DNA of 64,000 nt from Pseudomonas sp. Irchel 3E13 (GTDB lineage Bacteria > Pseudomonadota > Gammaproteobacteria > Pseudomonadales > Pseudomonadaceae). Below, piece by piece: positions 57,630-64,000 of this stretch. The notes beneath the pieces were generated by a model. It worked only from the letters and a program-made list of their open reading frames with translations. It was not told the origin of the DNA and did not search any database. Made by a program: the position numbers and the translations under genes. Where the stretch lies: contig NZ_FYDX01000008.1 in NCBI RefSeq assembly GCF_900187455.1, positions 186,001 to 250,000 on the forward strand, given 5' to 3'. Positions within the stretch are counted from its first letter, which is position 1. Each line of letters opens with the position of its first letter.

Positions 57630-58507
57630 GCGCCGACCTCCGCGCATTCGTCTTCGAACCACTGAATGATGTCGGCGAAGCGCTCCAGCGAGTCGGTGAG
57701 GTCCTCGGGGGCGGCGAGCACCACTTCCGGCAGGTCGGTGACTTCGAGGGTGTCGAGGATCAGCGCGTCCTGGGAGTTGAAGTAGCGCACCCGCCAGCAG
57801 TTCGGCACGCGGGTGTTGCTGATGCGGCAGTTGCCGTAGCCGCGGGCCAGCACCAGCACCGCGCCGTCGCCGAGGCAGGCGTCGAGGAAGGGCACGTCCT
57901 GTTCCGACAGCGGCAGCAGCGTGAGGTTGATCACATGGGCGGCGCTGCCGGGCTGCCAGTTGCCGGTGCGGTCTTGCAGCTCGGTGAGGATCGCTGGCGC
58001 GTTCATCACCCCGGCGGGCAATGGCAGCGTCGGGGTCAGGGCGTCGGCGGCGGCGTCGATGCGCGCCGCGTGGCTGAGCAGCGAAGGGGCTGGCGCCACT
58101 TCGATATGGTCGCGGCCCACGCCGAACACCCGCCACACGCCGGCGAAGATCGACTCCTGGATACGCACGCCGGCGGCGCCGCCGATGCGCGCGCTGACTT
58201 CGCCTTCGCCGAGCAACTGGTCGAGCAGGCGCCGGTCGGCCTCGCTGTAGCCGCGCAGGTCGAGGATCGCCGGCGTGTCGCCGGCGCAGCGGCGCTGCAG
58301 CCGTTCGAGGATTTCGCCGAGGGCCTGGCGGGCGCCGGGCGCGGCGTCCAGCGCCTCGGGCTCGGGCAGTTGCGGCAGGCTGTGGGTGTACATGCCCTGG
58401 GGCATGTTGATGTATTCCAGGGGAGCGTCGTCCTCGGGTTGCGAGCCGGGGCCGATGTCCATCAGCGGAATGTAGTGCAGCGGGTCCATGGGGTGGGCAC
58501 CGTTCAC
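57626..58507 (-). CDS. hoxQ: HoxQ/HupH (HyaF-type) small-subunit assembly protein
   Basis: The 293-residue protein of the HupH/HyaF family has EYINMPQGMYTHSLPQLPE, QESIFAGVWRVFG, ARGYGNCRISNTRVPNCWRVRYFNSQD and ILDTLEVTDLPEVVLAAPEDL. It assists small-subunit iron-sulfur assembly and Tat export together with HoxO. The start is probably a GTG at 58507, six bases after GGAGG and overlapping the hoxO stop as GTGA; an ATG at 58489 lacks a ribosome site. Confidence 0.9.
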   Translation of the reverse strand: MNGAHPMDPLHYIPLMDIGPGSQPEDDAPLEYINMPQGMYTHSLPQLPEPEALDAAPGARQALGEILERLQRRCAGDTPAILDLRGYSEADRRLLDQLLGEGEVSARIGGAAGVRIQESIFAGVWRVFGVGRDHIEVAPAPSLLSHAARIDAAADALTPTLPLPAGVMNAPAILTELQDRTGNWQPGSAAHVINLTLLPLSEQDVPFLDACLGDGAVLVLARGYGNCRISNTRVPNCWRVRYFNSQDALILDTLEVTDLPEVVLAAPEDLTDSLERFADIIQWFEDECAEVGA

Positions 58508-58986
58508 TGGCAACCTCCGGGGGCGGGGTGGGGCGCGTCGCTGCGCACGGGGATCAGCGCGTTGCTCTGCTGCAGGGCGCTTTCGGCCATGCGCAAGTAC
58601 ACGTCCCAGTCGCGCATGCCGTCGATCTGGGTCACATAGCCGCCGTCGCGCAGCCAGATGATGCTCGGCCAGCGGCGCAGGGCGAAGCGTTCGGCCAGGG
58701 CTTCTTCATCGGCGCGCCGGCCGACGCCCAGGCGCAGGTGGCAGCCGTGGCGGGCGGTCAGGGCCTTGCACAATTCCGGCAGGATCACCGCGACGTCGAG
58801 GCATTCCGGGTGGCGCACCGGGTCGCCGCAAAGCAGCAGCAAGGCGTCGCCGGGCTGCGCCAGCCAGGCCTCTACATTGTCGAGGTCGACCCAGTCGGCG
58901 GCGAACTGCTCGACCAGGCGGCTGATCAGCGGCGGGACAGCGGGGGTGGCGGGCAGGGGCGCCAGGAAGGCGGCGGATTCGCTCAT
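58504..58986 (-). CDS. hoxO: HoxO/HupG (HyaE-type) thioredoxin-fold chaperone
   Basis: The 160-residue thioredoxin-fold protein without a CxxC redox pair has LLLLCGDPVRHPECLDVAVILPELCKA, RRWPSIIWLRDGGYVTQIDGMRDWDVYL. HyaE/HoxO binds the Tat signal of the small subunit and holds it back until cofactors are in. It overlaps hoxL by four bases. Confidence 0.88.
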   Translation of the reverse strand: MSESAAFLAPLPATPAVPPLISRLVEQFAADWVDLDNVEAWLAQPGDALLLLCGDPVRHPECLDVAVILPELCKALTARHGCHLRLGVGRRADEEALAERFALRRWPSIIWLRDGGYVTQIDGMRDWDVYLRMAESALQQSNALIPVRSDAPHPAPGGCQ

Positions 58987-59309
58987 AAGGATTCCTTGGA
59001 AGTGGGCTGGCCAAGCAGGCGGGCCAGGTCGTCGGCGCTCATGGCCGAGGGCAGGGCGAACGCGGCGTCCGCGCCCACGGGTTCACCGAGCAGCGCGGCA
59101 TCGAGCAGCGCCAGGGTGGCGTCGATCTCGGCGGCGCGTTCGGCGCTCAGGCGCTCGCGCGCGGCGTCGATAAACACCAGCAACCAGTCGCCGGCCGCGC
59201 AATCACCGACCAGCGCGGTGTCGATCCAGCGCTGGCGGGCGTGGCGGTCGACGCACAGCGCCGCGCCGGGCCGCGTGCCGAGCACGTGCATGGGCAGGCC
59301 GATGCACAT
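58983..59309 (-). CDS. hoxL: HoxL/HupF, HypC-like chaperone
   Basis: The 108-residue protein starts MCIGLPMHVLG, placing Cys2 as in HypC, with VGDCAAGDWLLVFIDAARERL. It has a C-terminal extension beyond HypC. HoxL/HupF partners the large subunit or HoxV specifically in membrane-bound hydrogenases. One base separates it from the hoxM stop. An upstream in-frame extension is only overlap with hoxM. Confidence 0.9.
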   Translation of the reverse strand: MCIGLPMHVLGTRPGAALCVDRHARQRWIDTALVGDCAAGDWLLVFIDAARERLSAERAAEIDATLALLDAALLGEPVGADAAFALPSAMSADDLARLLGQPTSKESL

Positions 59310-59310
59310 C

Positions 59311-59943
59311 TCAGTTACGCCGCGCGAGGATGCGTTCGTCGCCGATACGGCAGGCGACTGCTTCACTGGGCCGCTCGTTTTCATAACGCTGCAGCTCCAG
59401 GTGCAACAGGGTCACCGCCTCGTCGTCGGGCAGGGCGCTGGTGCGCGGGCGCGGTTCGCCGCCCCAGTCCGCCAGCACCTCCAGCGCGGCGTCGATGACC
59501 TGCTCCAGCGCCGCCTTGACGCAGGGCCGCAGGCTACCGCCGTAGTCGTCCATGCGCTCCGGCTGGCAACCCATCAGCAGCACGCGCTCGGGGTAATGGC
59601 CGGTGAGCTGGGCGAGCATCAGCACTTCCTGGAAACCGGTCTGGTGCAGGCTGAGCTTCTTCACGCCGAGAAAACGCGGCACCTCGTCGTCGGCGACGAA
59701 CTTGAGGGTGCCCGGCGCCAGGCTGTAGTCGACGGCGTCGAAGATGAGCAGGTAATCGGCCTGCTGCACGTGCTGGATCAGGTACAGGCCCTGGGTGCCG
59801 CCGTCGATCAGGGTGACGTTGTCGGCGAATTCGTAGCGTTGTTGCAGGGCCTCGACGCAGCGCACGCCGAAGCCTTCGTCGGCCCACAGCAGGTTGCCGA
59901 TGCCGAGCACGGTGATGCGCGGAGCGGGGGTGGATGTGCTCAT
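59311..59943 (-). CDS. hoxM: HoxM/HupD, large-subunit C-terminal endopeptidase
   Basis: The 210-residue protease of the HyaD/HupD family has VLGIGNLLWADEGFGVRCVEAL with the metal-binding Glu, DGGTQGLYL, FDAVDYSLAPG with the second Asp, and HQTGFQEVL with the His. It trims the tail after the His of DPCMACATH in HoxG once nickel is in. The ATG overlaps the hoxZ stop by four bases. Confidence 0.93.
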   Translation of the reverse strand: MSTSTPAPRITVLGIGNLLWADEGFGVRCVEALQQRYEFADNVTLIDGGTQGLYLIQHVQQADYLLIFDAVDYSLAPGTLKFVADDEVPRFLGVKKLSLHQTGFQEVLMLAQLTGHYPERVLLMGCQPERMDDYGGSLRPCVKAALEQVIDAALEVLADWGGEPRPRTSALPDDEAVTLLHLELQRYENERPSEAVACRIGDERILARRN

Positions 59944-60623
59944 TTCTTGAAGCTCTTGTAGCCCGAGACGATGCCGCCGATCAGGTGCAGGCGGCCGCAG
60001 ATTTCTTCGCGCACGGCGGCGTACACGTGCAGCAGGATGAACAGGATCATCAGCCACATGCCGAGGCGGTGCAGGACGTGGACGTTGTTCGACTGGCCCA
60101 GCAGCGGCAGCGCCCAGCCGAACAGTTGCTCCTGCCACGAGCCCATCTGCGCGCCTTCGCCGTACAGCGCGAAGCCGGTCACCAGCATGAACAGCGAGGT
60201 GAGCAGGAAGACGAAGACCATGGCGAAACGCGACAGCGGGTTGTGGCCGAAGATCGGTTCCGGCACCGGGCCGATGAACAGGTAGTAGCGCAGCCAGCAG
60301 GCGAAATCGCGCCAGTAGGCTTTGCGCGTAATCGGTATCCAGAACAGCTCGCGGGCATGGTGGTTGCCCACCAGCGCCCAGTAGGCGCGGCCGAGGATGC
60401 CGATGGCGAACAGGTAGGCCGCGGCGAAATGGGCGAAGCGGATGTAGCCCATCAGAAAGCTGGCGCTGGCCTCGCCGGGCTGGGTCGGCGGCGGCACGCC
60501 GATGAAGTAGCCGGTCACCGACAGCACGACGATGCAGGCGGCGTTGATCCAGTGCCACAGGCGCACGGGCGCTTCGTAGACGTATTCGCTGTGCCCGCTC
60601 TCGGGGGCGTGGGGTTCGGACAT
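59940..60623 (-). CDS. hoxZ: HoxZ/HyaC, b-type cytochrome membrane anchor
   Basis: The 227-residue cytochrome b has four membrane helices; heme-ligand His candidates are in VRLWHWINAACIV, IRFAHFAAAYLF and HVLHRLGMWLMILFILLHVYAA. It anchors the hydrogenase dimer on the periplasmic face and passes electrons to quinone. ATG at 60623; 59 bp from hoxG. Confidence 0.92.
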   Translation of the reverse strand: MSEPHAPESGHSEYVYEAPVRLWHWINAACIVVLSVTGYFIGVPPPTQPGEASASFLMGYIRFAHFAAAYLFAIGILGRAYWALVGNHHARELFWIPITRKAYWRDFACWLRYYLFIGPVPEPIFGHNPLSRFAMVFVFLLTSLFMLVTGFALYGEGAQMGSWQEQLFGWALPLLGQSNNVHVLHRLGMWLMILFILLHVYAAVREEICGRLHLIGGIVSGYKSFKK

Positions 60624-60682
60624 GTCGTCACCTCGAATGCGCCGGGCGCGCGTTGGCGCCCGGCGGCTGGCTGCGGGCGGGT

Positions 60683-62539
<1,857 letters not shown>

Positions 62540-62563
62540 GGATCAGGTTTTCCCGTACGTCAT

Positions 62564-63646
62564 TCAGGCTTCGTGGGTGGCGTGCGCCTTGCCATTGCTG
62601 GCGCGCTTGATGGCGGTGACCGCGGCGTGGGCGGTGATGGCCGCGCCGACGGTGCCGGCGGCGGCCAGGCCGATCTGGTCGGCGTTGGCCTCGACGCCGA
62701 AGGCGTTGACGTCGCTCAGGTGCTGGTAGAACGAGCCCTTGTCCCAGAAGCCTTCTTCGGAACAGCCGATGCAACCGTGGCCGGACTGGATCGGGAAACT
62801 GGTGCCGCCGTTCCAGCGCACGGTGGAACAGGCGTTGTAGGTGGTCGGGCCTTTGCAGCCGACCTTGTACAGGCAGTAACCCTTACGCGCCGAGTCGTCG
62901 TCCCAGGCCTCGACGAACTGACCGGCGTCGAAGTGCGGCCGGCGGTAGCACTTGTCGTGGATGCGCTGGCTGTAGAACATCTTCGGCCGGCCCTGGCGGT
63001 CCAGCTCGGGGATGCGGTCGAAGGTCAGCATGTAGGTGATCACGCCGGTCATCACCTCGGCGATCGGCGGGCAGCCGGGCACCTTGATGATGGGTTTGTC
63101 GGTGATCACTTTGTGGATCGGCACCGCCTGGGTCGGGTTCGGCTTGGCCGCCTGGACGCAGCCCCAACTGGCGCAGGAGCCCCAGGAAATGATCGCCTTG
63201 GCATCGCGGGACACGCGCTTGAGCTGCTCGATGAACGGCTTGCCGCCGATGATGCAGCTCATGCCGTCCTGGTTCAGCGGCGGGTTGCCTTCCACGGCGA
63301 GGATGTAGTTGCCCTTGTACTTGGTCATCACCTCTTCGAGGATCGCTTCGGCCTGGTGCCCGGCCGAGGCCATCAGGGTGTCGTCGTAGTCCAGCGAGAT
63401 CATCGACAGCACCACGTCCTTGGCCAGCGGGTGCGCGGAACGGATGAACGACTCCGAGCAACAGGTGCATTCCAGGCCATGCAGCCACAGCACTGGCGTG
63501 CGCGGCTTGTTTTCCATGGCCCAGGCGATTTTCGGCATGAAGGCCGGGCCCAGGCCCAGCGAGGTGGCGGTCAGCGAGCAGAACTTGACGAAGCTGCGCC
63601 GCGAGATGCCCTGCCGGCGCATCACTTCATAAAAGGTTTCGGTCAA
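62564..63646 (-). CDS. hoxK: [NiFe] hydrogenase small subunit, oxygen-tolerant type
   Basis: The 360-residue iron-sulfur subunit has a Tat leader (ISRRSFVKFCSLTATSLG, cleavage near AWA at 43). With mature numbering the proximal-cluster cysteines are Cys17, Cys19 and Cys20 (ECTCCSES), Cys115 and Cys120 (GSCASWGC) and Cys149 (VPGCPP): all six ligands of the [4Fe-3S] cluster that makes Hyd-1 and Cupriavidus MBH oxygen-tolerant. The distal and medial sites are also present (KCYRRPHFDAG, GCKGPTTYNACSTVRWN, HGCIGCSEEGFWDKGSFYQ). A C-terminal hydrophobic helix (IGLAAAGTVGAAITAHAAVTAI) anchors it. It is first in the operon. Confidence 0.97.
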   Translation of the reverse strand: MTETFYEVMRRQGISRRSFVKFCSLTATSLGLGPAFMPKIAWAMENKPRTPVLWLHGLECTCCSESFIRSAHPLAKDVVLSMISLDYDDTLMASAGHQAEAILEEVMTKYKGNYILAVEGNPPLNQDGMSCIIGGKPFIEQLKRVSRDAKAIISWGSCASWGCVQAAKPNPTQAVPIHKVITDKPIIKVPGCPPIAEVMTGVITYMLTFDRIPELDRQGRPKMFYSQRIHDKCYRRPHFDAGQFVEAWDDDSARKGYCLYKVGCKGPTTYNACSTVRWNGGTSFPIQSGHGCIGCSEEGFWDKGSFYQHLSDVNAFGVEANADQIGLAAAGTVGAAITAHAAVTAIKRASNGKAHATHEA

Positions 63647-63698
63647 TTGGTTTTCCTCGGCCAGGCGGTCTTTTTCTTTCGAGTGGCCAAGGACTTAC

Positions 63699-63714
63699 TT
63701 CAAGAGCTGTGCCA
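63699..63714 (-). promoter_or_regulatory. Sigma-54-like promoter of the hydrogenase operon
   Basis: On the minus strand TGGCACAGCTCTTGAA matches the sigma-54 consensus except that the -12 element reads TTGAA instead of TTGCA. It lies 53 bp upstream of hoxK. Membrane-bound hydrogenase operons in Ralstonia are sigma-54 dependent, which supports it, but the -12 mismatch weakens the call. Confidence 0.4.
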
Positions 63715-63752
63715 TTACGTCGCAGGCGCCTTTTCGACCTTGGTCTAGACTG

Positions 63753-63779
63753 GCGAACCCCTGAATTGCGGGGTTTCGC
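63753..63779. terminator. Hairpin between hoxN-like gene and hoxK
   Basis: GCGAACCCC and GGGGTTTCGC form a near-perfect stem (one bulged base) between the hoxN-like stop and the putative hox promoter. No T-tract follows on the minus strand, so termination is only possible. Confidence 0.4.
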
Positions 63780-63867
63780 CCCGGTCCGCGGCGAAGGCGG
63801 ACGGGCGGGGCGCAGGCGCGGTGGAAAGCCTGTGATCAGTTGGTTGGCGCAAGTGGAAAGGTCGTGA

Positions 63868-64000
63868 TCAGGCCGGCGTCAGGTCCAGGCGGTCATACCC
63901 CTTGTAGCGATAGAACGCCCAGGACAGCGCCCAGGTGGCGATGAACAGGCCGACGATCAAGTAGCCGAGCAGGCCGAAGTTTTCGTTTACCTGGGCGATG
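63868..64000 (-). CDS. hoxN: Nickel/cobalt permease, HoxN/NixA type, C-terminal end
   Basis: Only the last 44 codons are in the window. They encode a final membrane helix and short basic tail, NENFGLLGYLIVGLFIATWALSWAFYRYKGYDRL, which resembles the end of HoxN/NixA high-affinity nickel transporters. Location just upstream of the nickel hydrogenase operon on the same strand supports nickel uptake for the enzyme. The rest of the gene lies beyond the right edge. Confidence 0.65.
   Translation of the reverse strand, partial: IAQVNENFGLLGYLIVGLFIATWALSWAFYRYKGYDRLDLTPA

Overview
This window looks like chromosome of a high-GC Pseudomonas of the P. fluorescens lineage. The support is the REP sequences built on a GAGCGAGCTTGCTC core, a second palindrome family built on GCGCCGCCCGCGCGGCGC, and Pseudomonas-like gene content throughout. 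No rRNA, tRNA, CRISPR array, transposase or phage gene was seen. The species is inferred, not shown.

Left part (1-13.3 kb): the C-terminus of a two-partner-secretion transporter; a PQQ alcohol dehydrogenase and an AldA-type aldehyde dehydrogenase behind a good sigma-54 promoter, followed by a convergent AcoR-like sigma-54 activator; a GlxA-type regulator divergent from an MFS exporter; a secreted cyanovirin-N-homology lectin with a small secreted partner, facing a two-component system.

Centre-left (13.5-21.9 kb): a cluster of a Cys/Met-type PLP gamma-lyase, amino-acid permease, LysR regulator, divergent threonine-synthase-like protein, Lrp regulator, ACT-less homoserine dehydrogenase and aldehyde dehydrogenase. 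The gamma-lyase, homoserine dehydrogenase and semialdehyde dehydrogenase fit the canavanine-to-homoserine-to-aspartate route described for Pseudomonas and Rhizobiales. The threonine-synthase-like member has changed active-site loops and may carry out an undescribed step.

Centre (21.9-43.4 kb): a cobalamin riboswitch heads a TonB receptor plus BtuD/F/C-like ABC operon. Then come Kup, small hypothetical genes, a TPP-dependent oxidase, a catalase-family protein, a subtilase with an altered catalytic Asp, a DosP/FixL-like PAS-GGDEF-EAL protein next to a BdlA-like soluble chemoreceptor, and a dipeptidase with a TonB receptor.

Right-centre (43.9-50.9 kb): an ECF sigma factor with a decayed FecR, an alpha/beta hydrolase, a DmpA-type aminopeptidase, PAP2 and histidine phosphatases, and an orphan type VI module (hcp, DUF4225-like effector, putative immunity protein) of lower GC. 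The hcp leader can fold so that its Shine-Dalgarno sequence is paired.

Right end (51.0-64.0 kb): a 16-gene minus-strand operon, hoxKGZMLOQRTV-hypABFCDE, preceded by the end of a hoxN-like nickel permease. It encodes an oxygen-tolerant membrane-bound [NiFe] hydrogenase: the small subunit has all six cysteines of a proximal [4Fe-3S] cluster. Gene order matches, from memory, the Ralstonia/Cupriavidus membrane-bound hydrogenase operon, without its regulatory genes.
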